Source: Chrysogorgia sp. JL179-B06
Taxonomy: Eukaryota; Cnidaria; Anthozoa; Scleralcyonacea; Chrysogorgiidae
DNA: 64,000 nucleotides
Reading direction: 5' to 3'
NCBI GenBank assembly: GCA_035772405.1
Contig: JAYKKM010000371.1
Location: 22,501 to 86,500, forward strand
A program made the translations under genes and the position numbers. The notes beneath the pieces are model-generated. The model ran no database searches. It saw nothing but the letters and a program-made list of their open reading frames with translations, and was not told the origin of the DNA. Of this stretch, positions 14,001 through 25,991 are shown in pieces. The first letter of the stretch is position 1. Every line of letters starts with the position of its first letter.

Positions 14001-14455
14001 TTAACTCTTTCCCTACGGGCGCAGTTAAAATGGGTCGTTGATGACCCGCAAAGTCGTCAATCGAAAAACACGGCACACGGTAACGCAAGATTAAAAATTG
14101 AAATTCGACAAGCGCCAGGAACATGAAATCCACGCACACGCCAAGTTTGATTTGATTTCATAAACAACTCTGCGATTGGTGGCATTTTGAGTTTTCAAGA
14201 TGCTATGCGGGCGTGCAAGATGGCCTTTTCTGGAAAAATGTAAATTTTTCAACCTGATTTATGATAATTAATGCTAATTTATATTAACATAATGTGTTTT
14301 GTTCGGGAAATTTAAAAGAACAAGTAAAAGCCGGTTTATTGGGCTTCCAGAAAATGTATAGCTTTCGCAACAGTTATGGTTATTTCAAGAGATATCAATA
14401 GAACAACGTGGTCGTTCAATTTTTGATGTTTTTTCAGCCGTAATGAAAGAGTTAA
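14001..14455 (+). mobile_element. piggyBac-type MITE, array copy 1
   Basis: The unit begins TTAACTCTTTCCC and ends GAAAGAGTTAA, i.e. an inverted CTCTTTC terminus directly inside TTAA on both sides. TTAA target duplications with a Y-CTTT terminus are characteristic of piggyBac elements. The 455-bp interior has no transposase. A diverged, inverted copy at 47574-47987 has the same TTAA-bounded ends, which confirms the boundaries independently. Confidence 0.85.
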
Positions 14456-14931
14456 TAAGCAATAATAGGTAAATTGAAAATAATCGAAGAAAAAGCGTGA
14501 AAGGAAAAGCAGTTTATTGTGTGTTGAATTGAAAATAATCAATGTAAATACAGTTTAACAAAGCAAAAAAATGGTCAGTGACCAAAAATGAACCCCCTTC
14601 TCTGCTCCCCCCTACCCCCTCATTGAGAGGAATTATGTAAGGGTTACCCGAAGCAGAGTCTCTGCAGAGATCCCACCCGCACCGGTCCACCCGCACGGGA
14701 GCTCATACTTTTAAATATATACGCAAGCTATCTATACACTACAAACACAATAGGTTCTGTGCATGTGGGTCAAAAAGGTCAAAATTCACCGTGTTTAGAA
14801 ATGTAAGAAATAATTCACCAAATTGGCGTAAAATTTGATATGTGTGTTGTTTAGCCGACTTACAACGATGATGAAAAATTCAGGCGAAAATATAAAATTG
14901 ATCGATGCGAAAAAATATCGGCCATTCTATA

Positions 14932-15385
14932 TTAACTCTTTCCCTACGGGCGCAGTTAAAATGGGTCGTTGATGACCCGCAAAGTCGTCAATCGAAAAAC
15001 ACGGCACACGGTAACGCAAGATTAAAAATTGAAATTCGACAAGCGCCAGGAACATGAAATCCACGCACACGCCAAGTTTGATTTGATTTCATAAACAACT
15101 CTGCGATTGGTGGCCTTTTGAGTTTTCAAGATGCTATGCGGGCGTGCAAGATGGCCTTTTCTGGAAAAATGTAAATTTTTCAACCTGATTTATGATAATT
15201 AATGCTAATTTATATTAACATAATGTGTTTTGTTCGGGAAATTTAAAAGAACAAGTAAAAGCCGGTTTATTGGGCTTCCAGAAAATGTATAGCTTTCGCA
15301 ACAGTTATGGTTATTTCAAGAGATATCAATAGAACAACGTGGTCGTTCAATTTTTGATGTTTTTCAGCCGTAATGAAAGAGTTAA
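14932..15385 (+). mobile_element. piggyBac-type MITE, array copy 2
   Basis: Same 454-bp unit as copy 1 with only isolated differences (for example GGTGGCCTTTTG instead of GGTGGCATTTTG, and one T fewer in the T-run before CAGCCG). Confidence 0.85.
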
Positions 15386-15859
15386 TAAGCAATAATAGGT
15401 AAATTGAAAATAATCGAAGAAAAAGCGTGAAAGGAAAAGCAGTTTATTGTGTGTTGAACTGAAAATAATCAATGTAAATACAGTTTAACAAAGCAAAAAA
15501 ATGGTCAGTGACCAAAAATGAACCCCCTTCTCTGCTCCCCCCTACCCCCCTCATTGAGAGGAATTATGTAAGGGTTACCCGAAGCAGAGTCTCTGCAGAG
15601 ATCCCACCCGCACCGGTCCACCCGCACGGGAGCTCATACTTTTAAATATATACGCAAGCTATCTATACACTACAAACACAATAGGTTCTGTGCATGTGGG
15701 TCAAAAAGGTCAAAATTCACCGTGTTTAGAAATGTAAGAAATAATTCACCAAATTGGCGTAAAATTTGATGTGTGTTGTTTAGCCGACTTACAACGATGA
15801 TGAAAAATTCAGGCGAAAATATAAAATTGATCGATGCGAAAAATATCGGCCATTCTATA

Positions 15860-16313
15860 TTAACTCTTTCCCTACGGGCGCAGTTAAAATGGGTCGTTGA
15901 TGACCCGCAAAGTCGTCAATCGAAAAACACGGCACACGGTAACGCAAGATTAAAAATTGAAATTCGACAAGCGCCAGGAACATGAAATCCACGCACACGC
16001 CAAGTTTGATTTGATTTCATAAACAACTCTGCGATTGGTGGCATTTTGAGTTTTCAAGATGCTATGCGGGCGTGCAAGATGGCCTTTTCTGGAAAAATGT
16101 AAATTTTTCAACCTGATTTATGATAATTAATGCTAATTTATATTAACATAATGTGTTTTGTTCGGGAAATTTAAAAGAACAAGTAAAAGCCGGTTTATTG
16201 GGCTTCCAGAAAATGTATAGCTTTCGCAACAGTTATGGTTATTTCAAGAGATATCAATAGAACAACGTGGTCGTTCAATTTTTGATGTTTTTCAGCCGTA
16301 ATGAAAGAGTTAA
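15860..16313 (+). mobile_element. piggyBac-type MITE, array copy 3
   Basis: Third copy of the same 454-bp unit. It ends the array: after GAGTTAA the sequence is CCATTTTGC, whereas copies 1 and 2 are followed by the spacer starting TAAGCAATAATAGG. Confidence 0.85.
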
Positions 16314-16570
16314 CCATTTTGCTGCTGGACCTACATGTAGATGATTTTGAACTGATTATCCTTTCTAATTACCATTTTGCTGCAGAACCAAGATGATTTT
16401 TGACCTGATGATTGTTCCTAACTATTATTCTAGTGCTGGACCAAGATTATTTTGAACTTAATTATACATTTTCTGCATGTAAATACCATTATGCTGCAGA
16501 ACCAGGATGATTTTGAGATGATCATCCTTCCTAACAACATGTAACTACAATTATTATGCTGTTGTTTGAC
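16314..16570. repeat. Degenerate ~55-65-bp satellite, about five units
   Basis: Units start with variants of TACCATTTTGCTGCAGAACC and continue with AAGATGATTTTGAACTGAT and CCTTCCTAAC. Starts are near 16313, 16369, 16421, 16484 and 16545. The array begins exactly where the MITE array ends, so the MITE probably inserted into the satellite. Confidence 0.7.
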
Positions 16571-17119
16571 CTTTTATATAATATTTGCATGAAATAAAAG
16601 GCAACAAAAATATTTTCGTGCAGAGGTACAGTAGTGCTACACAGTATGCATTGTTTTGCAGGTATCCACATTATAAATTGGCGCGATGGTTTTTTTTCCT
16701 AAAATCGATAATCATTTCTTTGCATTTCTTCACATTTAATTCCATTTTTTAGTGCAAAGTTTTTAAAACTTTGCAGTATTGTGATGAGTGGCGAAAATTC
16801 ACACGATATATACAGGGTGTATAAAAAAAAGGTAATCGAACTTTAGCGTGTCATTGCGCAGTGAATATTGGGTTTATTGATTTAATTGTAACACTGCAAG
16901 AAAGAGGAGCCATTTAGCTGTTCAATGACACTTTTCTGGTATAAATATGAACAAAATTGACCAAATACGAGTAGATTTAAAATTGCCGGTCGATATCGCG
17001 TTTTTACACCGTTGGGAGTTGGGCGCAAAACCATAGAAAATAAATCCCATGTGGGCTTAAAATTTATGAATGTATTAACTAACTTAGTGATGTTTATGAA
17101 TTTCTAAGTAAAAATAAAC

Positions 17120-18170
17120 ATGGTTCAACTCACGATTGAACAGCGAACTTTTGTGGTTAGAGGTTTTTACGAAACGGGAAGTTTACAAATAACTCGGGAA
17201 GCTTTTAGGGAACATTTCCCTGATAGACAACCCCCAGCGCTTAAAACTATTTGGGCAAACGTTCGTAAATACGAAGAACATGGTACAAGCCAGAACACGA
17301 ACAAGGGGAACTCTGGCAGAATACGAACTGGGCGATCTGAAGCAAACATCGCGGCAGTGAGGGAAAGACTGGCTGAACATCCAAGAGGTACCAGCGCAAG
17401 ACGAAAACGGTGTCTGGCTACCATCTGCCACGTTTAATCGGATAACAAGAGTCGATCTCAACGAATATCCATACCGCTTGCCCCGAGACTTCAATAGGCG
17501 AATGGAATTTGCGAGATGGTTGATCGGCCGTTGCGAGAGAAACGAACACTTCCTACGGACACTTGTTATTCGTGACGAGGCTGGGTTTGCCATGAACGGG
17601 CAGGTAAACACACACAACGTTCGCGAGTACGTACCGACAGGACAACCACCCGCATTTAACTTTAACGTCAACATTAGTCAACAAAAATTGACAGTTTGGT
17701 TGGGACTTTGTGGGAATGGGCAGGTGCTCACACCCTTTTTCTTCGAGCGAAATGTGAATGGGCTTAACTACCTGGATATGATCAATGACTAACTTGTGCC
17801 ACAACTTCAGCAGCACTTCGATCGGCAATTGGAAGGGGCGTTCCGGTTTCTCTGGTGGGCTCACTATGATGCTAGGCACATCGCCTCATCGCTGTTCGGG
17901 ATCGTTTGAGAGAATTGTTTGCAAATCGCGTCATTGCCCTCCACCATAACGTTGAATGGCCGCCGCGATCTTCTGACCTAACACCTTGCGATTTTTTCCT
18001 GTGGGGCTACTTGAAGAGCAAAGTGTTCACAAGTACACCGATTGATCTGAACGACTTGCAAAACCGCATTCATCATGAAGTGGGTGAATTGATCCCGCTA
18101 TGGTCAGAAGAGCAATCCAGGGAATGCTCCGTTGATGCCATCTCTGTGATGAGAGAGGTGGTGGGGGATA
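17120..18170 (+). pseudogene. Mariner-type transposase, frameshifted
   Basis: The N-terminus (17120-17437) has a helix-turn-helix region with F-V-V-R-G-F-Y-E-T-G-S and F-P-D-R-Q-P-P, then a G-N-S-G-R linker. After frame changes near 17385-17470 the catalytic part follows: V-I-R-D-E-A-G-F (first Asp), Q-K-L-T-V-W-L-G-L, an altered second-Asp region near 17860 where the frame is lost, and W-P-P-R-S-S-D-L-T-P-C-D-F-F-L-W-G (third acidic position) near 17960-18005. The family performs cut-and-paste transposition into TA. A stop at 17790 and three frame changes make this copy inactive. Confidence 0.9.
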
Positions 18171-18207
18171 TACTTCATGGTAACAATACATATAGTCTCC
18201 CACCGTA

Positions 18208-18325
18208 TTTTACGGTTATTATTAGGGTTAGGATTAGAGTTACGGTTGGGGTTAGGGGTAGGATTAGGATTAGGGTTAGTATATATTAGGTGGAGGGTTA
18301 GGGTTAGGGTAAGGTTTGGGTTAGC
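18208..18325. repeat. TTAGGG-like degenerate repeat inside the mariner element
   Basis: About 15 variants of GGGTTA/GGATTA/GGGTTAGGG occur in one orientation, interrupted by TATATTAGGTGGA. The patch lies between the transposase remnant and the right TIR. The TTAGGG unit matches the canonical animal telomere repeat, but the array is short, degenerate and internal. Confidence 0.75.
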
Positions 18326-18986
18326 CACTATGTTTTAAATTTGGAGGGATATTTATATGGAAATCGAGCCATAAAATTTAATAATTGTTAAAAAGATGTT
18401 TTCGCTTAATTATTTTAATTCTTAATTCTTAAAGGTAATTGTTAAACATGACACATTAGTGAGTAATTGCTTTCCGCTATTGTTATGTGCTGCTTTAATT
18501 ATGCTCAGTGGTGTAAAAATGCGATTTCGACTGGCAATTTTAAATCTACTCGTATTTGCTCAATTTTGTTCATATTGATACCAGAAAAGTGTCATTGAAC
18601 AGCTAAACGGCTCCTTTTTCTTGCAGTGTTACAATTAAATCTATGAACCCAATATTCACCGCGCAATGACACGCTAAAGTTCGATTACCTTTTTTTTATA
18701 CACCCTGTATATAAAGTCAGTCAGTCAGTCACCGATTTGTTAACATCCGGGGGGGGCGACATTATTTCGTAGTATTTTGGTACTTCAATTTACTATTGTC
18801 AATGGAAAAATGAACAATGAAATTTCTGAACAATGAGGGCAGACCGTTAAGTGAGTTATCGATAAGTTTTTCTTCGTGTCAAATTGTAATGCAGTTCGAT
18901 TTTGATATCTTGAATATTTCATATGTCCTCGAATATAAGATGTGTCCCCCGGGTTTTATGTTAACACGCTGCTGCGCATGCGTGCA

Positions 18987-19590
18987 CTAATCAAATATGG
19001 AGTAGCCAAGGAGTGAGTAGCGATATACGTTCCAAGCGAGCGATAATAACTTTCGAAACGGATTAGATTTGCGTGATAATTTTGAGCCGAAATCGGAGCC
19101 AAAATTACTCACTGAGTCGTCGGGAGTAATTTCGCTCAAGTAGTCATTTCCTCCATGTTGACAGGACTTAAGCCAGATGTCAACCTTATCTGTAAACTCG
19201 GCTGCCCTACGTCTTTCAACATCGCAATACGCTCCTGATTCTTGTTTGTCGTCTTCGTCGAACAACTTTCGTGCGCCGCTAGAAATTTTCTTAGTTTATT
19301 TTAAATCGCTAGTTCCGTTTTGAACACGTTCGACATTGTTTACGTCTTTCATTAATTCGCTAATTTCGTTCATTTTTCGTGTGATATTTGCTTTTTTTAG
19401 CTTTCCTCGCCCCCTTTTGCTGTTGGATTCCTTGCACCATGACGCCTTGGCTTGCACAGGTAATTGCTTCAGATTCGTGATCATTTTGCTGTACTATGCT
19501 CTCAACAGAATGCGTAGTTTCCCTCGACTCCATCGAGGTTTGAATCTCGCTTATTTCGTGATTGCGTGATCGACAGCGTTCAATAAACAA
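18987..19590 (-). pseudogene. Possible retrotransposon gag-like fragment
   Basis: Minus-strand frames give a charged, coiled-coil-like segment (K-M-N-E-I-S-E-L-M-K-D-V-N-N-V-E), then F-D-E-D-D-K-Q-E-S-G-A-Y and D-K-V-D-I-W-L-K-S, then a Ser-rich tail. This order, helical acidic segment then W-L then Ser-rich, resembles gag-like N-termini of some LTR elements, but no zinc knuckle or protease is present. Two frames must be joined near 19270-19300. A host or other mobile gene is equally possible. Nothing clear lies at 18710-18986 except a short CAGT run at 18718-18732. Confidence 0.35.
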
Positions 19591-21505
19591 ACGTGTTTAG
19601 CGATTTTCTTTGAACTTATGTAAGCCATAACAAGGTCGATTTGAAAGTTTACTTGAAGCAAGCTTACAAGTGAATACAGTAAAGCTGGTTCAGACTTTCG
19701 AACGCACTTTCGTAGTCGCAAGTCGAATTATTGCAAATACTATCAGATTATCCTGGTGTATATGCCATTACTTTATTTACCAACGAAAACAAACGCAATT
19801 ACCAAATGAACAATGTGATTCGACTAAACAAATTACATAAACCTAAATTAATATATAAAATAGCTATAACTAAATCAATATAAGTGTACTCACAGATGTC
19901 TCCCCAGGTAACTCCTTTCACTGGAACAATCCTGACTGTAATGACTAATTAGTCCTAAGGCTACAGCCTACATTTTTTACAATCGTAGTTACGTCAACAA
20001 ACATGCACTTATACATCTTAAATCAATGTTAACTAATTAACAATCCTAAATATTACATATGCGCTCAAAATGCTACACCTGAGAATAAAAAGAGAAGGGA
20101 ATCATTATCGGATGTTCCGATGGAAAACAAATACAAGAATGCCAAAATGAAAAGTTTTTAAATTTACAGCTATCAGAAATCTACATCTGCAACTTTGGAG
20201 CTGGAGAAGAAGAGAAGACTGTTCTAGAATGAAAAAGCAGAACAGCTGGCAAAAAATCCCAAAACGTCAACTGCCAACAAGACAACGATCAATGGGATTA
20301 TCGATGTCGTGTGGAAGCTACGCAAGACTACGATGTACACACCTATACCTAACATTGTAACATGACGGCTATCGGCTGTATAAAGTACATACTTTATGAC
20401 AGTTATCAGCCGTATAAAGTACGTACTTTATGCATGTACTTTATGTATGTAATACACAATTAGCTCTTCATATCTGCCTGACTACTAAGGAAGATCTATA
20501 CTTTCAGGAAGATTTCAGGAATGTACTCGGTTTTTATTACTTTTCATTGTACATTCTGAGTGTTAATAAAGTTTTAAAATGTGATGTATTCAACAAAACA
20601 AAAAAATCCACGCCGGCTTGGCCCGACCCAAAACTTTCGTTCACTATTAAGATTTGAACTACAACGTCTTGACGTAACAACTCTAACACCACCGTTGGCC
20701 ATTTTAAATTTTCCCGCAATCTTAAAATTGACGGTAAGCGCGTTTTTGGCCAAGTGTGAACGCTCTACAAATGCGAACTGAGATTAATCCAATTGCGAAC
20801 TGAGATTAATCCAATTGTGAACTGAGATCGATCCAAAGTGGAACGATCTGTGAACGGGGCCTTAATCTAAGAGCATTTTCACACGTTCAGGACGGCGTCA
20901 ACTAATGGAGAACTGTGGCTTAATATACGGACTATTTTACATGCACTACAATCGTTTTAGCAAGATTAACTTATTTCTAATTTAAGATTCAGCAGTAAAA
21001 GGGTGATTATGTTGATACATCATATATCGTACGTCAAAAACAACGCCCATAAGGACTATAGATGAGAACACAACATATATAGCTCATAAAAACGTATGGA
21101 AAACGTCATATCCAAATCATGCAATAGGTGTTTTTTGTCTTTAGTTTCCATTTAGTACGTTCAGGAAACCTGTGACGCTGTAACTGTGTGTGCTATTTTC
21201 AAAATGGGTAAGCATTGACAATAATTATAAGCACGGTATAAAGGACAATGCTAACAAATATCTAGTGGCATAATTCCACAAAAATTCGTCCAGAAATTGC
21301 CGCAAAAGCAGATATGGGCCTTTCAAAATTTCTGTGGGGCACATGCCTTGGACCCCCCTTACCGCAAAGACACCATACCAACCTTTTTCATACTCCGATC
21401 CACTGGGCTCCCCCTTTGGAATCCTAATTGTAGTGTCAACAATTATAACTACTGTACAAGTCTTTGCAAGCCATTACTCATATATTTCACGTAAAACAAA
21501 ATTAG
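19591..21505. other. No gene recognised; short tandem duplications
   Basis: No supported coding region. At 20360-20445 a TATAAAGTACNTACTTTATG palindromic unit occurs two to three times in a row. At about 20770-20835 three copies of a 24-bp unit, GCGAACTGAGATTAATCCAA plus TT-G, stand in tandem. The rest is AT-rich sequence without visible structure. Confidence 0.5.
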
Positions 21506-21751
21506 TGTTGGAGACTGGTCGGAATGTATTAGTTAAGTGGTGTAAATGCATGGGATTGTGAAGGAATGTCTATATGATTATTATGGCGCGGTGACGTACA
21601 TAGTTAATAGGATTAGTTAGAACCGATTTAGTGCATGTGAGACCTCGATTGTGACAAGAAGTGAGACCTGAGCGACGATAAATAAATATTCAAAAACCCT
21701 CATTTGTGATCTGTTGCAGAGTACAGCGAATGGAGGCGAGCATTCGCAACA
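21506..21751 (+). repeat. Putative 5' LTR of a BEL/Pao element
   Basis: The 246-bp segment starts TGTTGGAGACTGG and ends GCATTCGCAACA, so it has the usual TG...CA ends extended to a TGTTG/CAACA inverted pair. Three bases later TGGCACCTCCGACGGGA follows, fitting a tRNA primer-binding site that begins with TGG. An AATAAA-like AAATAAATATT lies near 21680. The gag-like ORF begins 42 bp beyond. No matching 3' LTR was found in the window. Confidence 0.6.
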
Positions 21752-21792
21752 TCTGGCACCTCCGACGGGATTGTGTAATCCTTTGACGAATT

Positions 21793-23373
21793 ATGAGTGA
21801 GCCAGAAGAGAAAATAAAGGTAAAACTGCAATTGTTACACCTAACGCAAAGCAAAACAAAGGCCATTGTCGACAAAATCTAGAGAAGATCCGTCGACATA
21901 AGGAAGCATTGGTAGCGATAATAACCGCGGTTGAAGAGCTAAAGAGAGACTCAGAAGAAGCTGAACTTGGAAAGGGAGAATCTGTCGAAGAAATCGAGAA
22001 ATGGGGACAAGAAATCGAGCAACAAGTCGACCAAGCAGACGTTGAAGTCGACTCCCTGCAGCGCTGTCTCAAAGGACAAAGAGGAATTTCTAGCCAAACA
22101 ACGTGTAACTCAACTGAATTTCGAAAAGGAGCAGTGGGAGCAGAAAAAGCAGTTGCTACCAGCGTCCGATTCCGAGCAAACTACCTCAAAGTCGCCAGAG
22201 GCACAGCGTGTAAAATTACCGAAGCTCGTTATCACCAAATATGACGGGAAATTAACCAATTGGTTGGCGTTTGGAATAAATTTGAAACCGAGATCGACAA
22301 AACAGATTTGCCAGCCGTGACAAAGTTTGCGTACCTCAAATAATTGGTGGAACGTAGTGTGCGATGCCGAATTGATGGCCTACCCTTCACCGTAGAGGGA
22401 TATCAACGAGCCAAAAATATCCTGAAAACCAATTACAGAAACATGAGTGAAATCCTAAACGCTTATGTGGAGAACATAAGGGTACTCCCTGTGGTTTCCA
22501 GTTCAAATGCTGCAGATGTTCACTACTTCTACGAGACATTGACCTTCAACGTCCAATCTGTGGAAACATTGGGGAAAATTACAGATTGTTGGTCAATGGT
22601 TCGCGAAGTTCTGGACAAGTTGCCCGGAATAAAGGCGCAATTGGTTCAAGGTCAAGTCGACTGGCAAATGTGGGGTTCGACGCCCTTCACACATGGAAGG
22701 AAATTCATCCCATCGTCAAGTTGAACGAGAAGCCACTCAAGTTACCTCCAAGACATAGAAGCCTGTATGGACGAGAACATACCATACAACAACGAAAATG
22801 TGTGTACTGTGACGACCCATCTCACTAATCCGTGGATTGTACCATCACAACGAGCCAAGATCGGAAAAGGGTCTCTGTTTCAATTGTACTAGAACTGAAC
22901 ATCGTGCGTCGAACTGCCTAAGTCGTTGGACCTGTGGCAATTGCAAACAGAAGCATCACACCTCGATTTGTGATCAAGCCTCCAAGCCGAAAGGTGGAGA
23001 ACATGCGATGACAGCGACACACCAGGAAGAGAAAGTGTGCCATCCAGTGGTAATCGTAAGCGTACATGCAGTCAAATGTCGAGCGTTGTTGGACACTGGT
23101 GCGACCAGTACATACATCTCGGCATTCTTGGTTGATCTGCTAAAATTGAAGCCCTCGCAAACGCTTACTCACGGGATCAAAACCATCGTTGGTCATGTCA
23201 CGAGACGCATAGAAACCTACAACGTCAAAATTAGTGACACCGGAGGAAAGTGCGTGTTACCGGTCTGCACAACAAAGGTTGATCTAAAGGAGCTGCTGAC
23301 TCTCGACAACCCTAATTATCCAGAGATTTTGAGGAAATATGCACACCTAAAAGGCGTGCATATACTCTTTAGA
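21793..23373 (+). pseudogene. BEL/Pao retrotransposon gag-protease region, truncated
   Basis: Successive plus-strand frames give the hallmark order of BEL/Pao gag-pol. First comes a helical N-terminus with S-V-E-E-I-E-K-W-G-Q-E-I-E, then a DUF1759-type block (L-P-K-L-V-I-T-K-Y-D-G-K-L-T-N-W, D-G-L-P-F, N-V-Q-S-V-E-T-L-G-K). Zinc-knuckle-like cysteines follow (C-V-Y-C-D-D, L-C-F-N-C-T, C-G-N-C-K-Q-K-H-H-T-S-I-C), then a DUF1758-type aspartic protease with C-R-A-L-L-D-T-G-A-T-S-T-Y near 23080-23110. Frameshifts occur near 21880, 22090, 22260, 22690 and 22830. The element stops after the protease; no reverse transcriptase or integrase follows, so it is truncated at about 23373. Confidence 0.9.
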
Positions 23374-23498
23374 TGATTCTATTTGAGCGGAGTGATCATG
23401 CACCCTTGCCCCTTAATGGGTTAATTATTTAGAAGAAAGCTAATATACCAGGTTTCTTTTGCTGATATATTAAAGCTAATATACCCTTTTTCTAGGTT

Positions 23499-25923
23499 CA
23501 TGGCTTAAAGGCTCCAAGTCCTCGTTTGCAACTGCCAAGTTTTGATATTTTCAATGGTATTGCTATTGATACAATGCATTGTGTATTTCTTGGTGTTGTG
23601 AAGCAGCTGATTGGTCTTTGGTTCCGCTCAAAACATAGTGGCCGAAGGTGGTATTGTGGGAATAGTGTGGGGGTTGTTGACAAGCGCCTTCTAGGAATTA
23701 AGCCTCCAAATGTTGTAACCAGGGTTCCAAGAAGTATTGAACATCAAATAAAATTTTGGAAAGGTTTGTAATAAATTCATGTATTCCATTTAATCAGATC
23801 TTAGGCCACACCAATTTGATACGTTGGGGCACAGATGTTTTTCAAAATTTTTAGTGTCAGTCGGTCAGGAAAAATATGGAAATAAAAAAGCTCGTACCCA
23901 GCTTTTCACCCGCCTCGCCGATGAAACCCCTGGGTACGAAGTTGAAAAGCGCAAAAAATAACCAGTTTTTGATCAAAGTAAATAATACATACAAATTTTA
24001 TTTTGGTTTCACAAAAACAGGGTCGGTCGGCCTTAATGTTTACTGTATATTTTAACATTGTGAAACATGTTTTTCCTATGTACTTTCAGCCACAGAGTAT
24101 AGAAACTGGCTTTTCTATTACTCTCTGCCTTGCATGAAAGATGTCCTTGATGACGAGTTGCACCAACATTATTCATTGTTGGTTGGTGGAGTTTTACTTG
24201 CTGTCAGGAATATCACCAGAACAACTTGAAAAAGCTGGAAAACTATTGATTCATTTTGTGGAAATATTTGATGTTTATTATGGTGAGTTGGTAAATATAA
24301 GGGTTGGAAAAGAGAACAGTACTGCTTTGTCATCTTTATCCAGCTAATGTCAGGAAATGTTATTCAGCAAAGTCAAGAGCCCTGATGCACCTTTGCTCCT
24401 TCATGGGTTAATATCTTGTTTTTGTACATTCTTTCTTGCTAGATCCCAGGTATGTTCTGATGAACCATCACATGTTACTCCACTTAAAAAAGTGTGTAAT
24501 GGATCATGGACCTCTTTGGACCAGTTCACTTTTTGTGTTTGAGGACTGGAATGGGGACATCGGGAGCTATTTTCATGGGACACAGAATATTGGTAGCCAG
24601 GTGAGGTTGATAGCAATAATATTCAACTTACAAGTAATAAGCTGATTAGCTTATTAATAATGAAATATCATGTGTTCTGAATCAGTTTTACTGTAATATC
24701 TATAGTCTACCATTTTATTCAGCACAATAAAGAGCCCTGACGAGCAGGGCACAGCTAGGGGTGCACATATTAGCCATCTGAATTTGAAGACTGATTGTGT
24801 TGCAATTCTAATAATTGGGTATACTCCTGCCATTCTTTTGTTGTCATTTTTTGTTTATTCTCCATTCGCCATCACAATTTTAACCAAGTGTGCTTTTGTT
24901 TGTCACTATTTCAGCTCATTCACATTGCTGATCGTCGACATTGAATTGTTGACTGTTATGAGCTCTTGCAGACTGCTCTTCACTGTGCTGAATAAAGTGG
25001 TCTAGCATTAGCCAGATAAAATAGTTAAGTATGCACCCTTGCCCTTAACAAGCTAGTATAGATTTTTAAATAAAATTTCAGATCATGACTTCTGTCACAA
25101 GTCAACAAGATGCTACCAGGAAGTGCAAAGGATATTACTTTGCAACTTCAGGGTCACTGCAACAGGTACTGTATATAGCACTTCTCAATGTAATATTTTT
25201 ATTGGCTATTTTGAATCGTGTTGTCAATGAAGTTAATTGGCTATACAAGAGATGTATTATATATATATATATATAGCAAAGTGAAAAGGTGGTAAACTGC
25301 CAAGAATTTAATGACGAAATACTGACATTTCGAGCGGAGCCCTTCATCACATTAGGACCAATATATGGTATAGAAAGTTGTTCTTTACTATTTTTTTCTT
25401 GTAGGGGTAATAGAACTCCTGAAACAAGGTTTCTATGATGTTGGTGCATTAAAGAGCAGACTCCTAGATCCCATATTTGAAGATGATCTAATTTCGGCTT
25501 TGGAAATCGAATCACTCTGCACTGTAAAATACTTTACAAGACTTCAAGCGGGAAACACTGTTTTTCACTCCAGAATGTATCAGAGTGTTGAAGAGAAATT
25601 CCTTCACTGTTACATACAGGAAACAAGGAACCGTTGCCTATGGTCAAGTTGAAGGTTTCTTCAATGTACCTGGTGATTTGAATGCTACTATCTCCTCTGG
25701 GGCAGTGGTTGTGCCAATGTCAAAGATCTCGGGAAGTGTTTGTGAACAACATGAAATACTTGAAATGCCAGCAACCCACATTGTCACAGCGAGCAAGGCA
25801 AATAGACTTTGCTCTGAAATAATTACACTTGATGATTTGTTGGAGCTTTGTTTGTACATAGAGATTTCAGACAATGATATACAATATGTAGCCCACTTTC
25901 CAAACCAATTCGAAAAGGACTGA
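23499..25923 (+). pseudogene. Multi-exon Tnp2-like (CACTA-type) transposase gene
   Basis: Exon-like blocks with AG/GT borders: 23499-23764 (L-P-S-F-D-I-F-N-G-I-A-I-D-T-M-H-C-V-F-L-G-V), about 24090-24282, about 24436-24600 (M-L-L-H-L, G-P-L-W-T-S-S-L-F-V-F-E-D, F-H-G-T-Q-N-I), 25082-25166 and 25403-25923. The order 'M-H ... L-G-V', 'L-L-H-L ... G-P-L-W ... F-E-x-x-N-G ... H-G-T' is that of the Tnp2/DUF4218 transposase family. Acceptors such as TTTTTCTAG, ACTTTCAG and CTTGCTAG and donors such as ATGGTGAGT are visible. One-base frame breaks near 24205 and 25590 suggest a recently dead copy. The C-terminal block is unrecognised. Confidence 0.7.
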
Positions 25924-25991
25924 ATATAAATGAAACATGAGCATATTTTTTATATAATATTATATAATATATATATTCATTCAGGCTGAAA

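Larger units (their letters stand above)
14001..16313. repeat. Tandem array, MITE-spacer-MITE-spacer-MITE, period ~930 bp
   Basis: Three MITE copies alternate with two nearly identical spacers (14456-14931 and 15386-15859, about 475 bp each). Start-to-start distances are 931 and 928 bp. Identity between units is high, with only a handful of single-base differences noticed. The whole array is itself bounded by TTAA, with ACCA before and CCA after. The likely origin is unequal exchange between flanking MITE copies, or movement of a composite unit. Confidence 0.9.
16813..18707. mobile_element. Complete mariner-type transposon, inactivated
   Basis: The element is bounded by TA and by long, nearly perfect inverted repeats of about 200 bp. 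The left end reads CAGGGTGTATAAAAAAAAGG and the right end is its complement; similarity continues inward to GCGTTTTTACACC near 17010 and its mate near 18508. Total length is 1,895 bp. The interior carries a broken transposase and a telomere-like repeat patch. Length, TA target and termini all fit the Tc1/mariner superfamily. Confidence 0.93.

Noticed and set aside
14001..16313. CRISPR-like array
   Set aside because: Repeat units are ~450 bp with TTAA ends and identical, not unique, spacers; this is a transposon array.
17167..17879. Long minus-strand frames opposite the mariner transposase
   Set aside because: They are shadows of the transposase coding strand, which carries the recognisable motifs.
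18104..18328. Minus-strand frame rich in N-P-N repeats
   Set aside because: It is a translation of TTAGGG-like repeats inside a transposon, not a protein.
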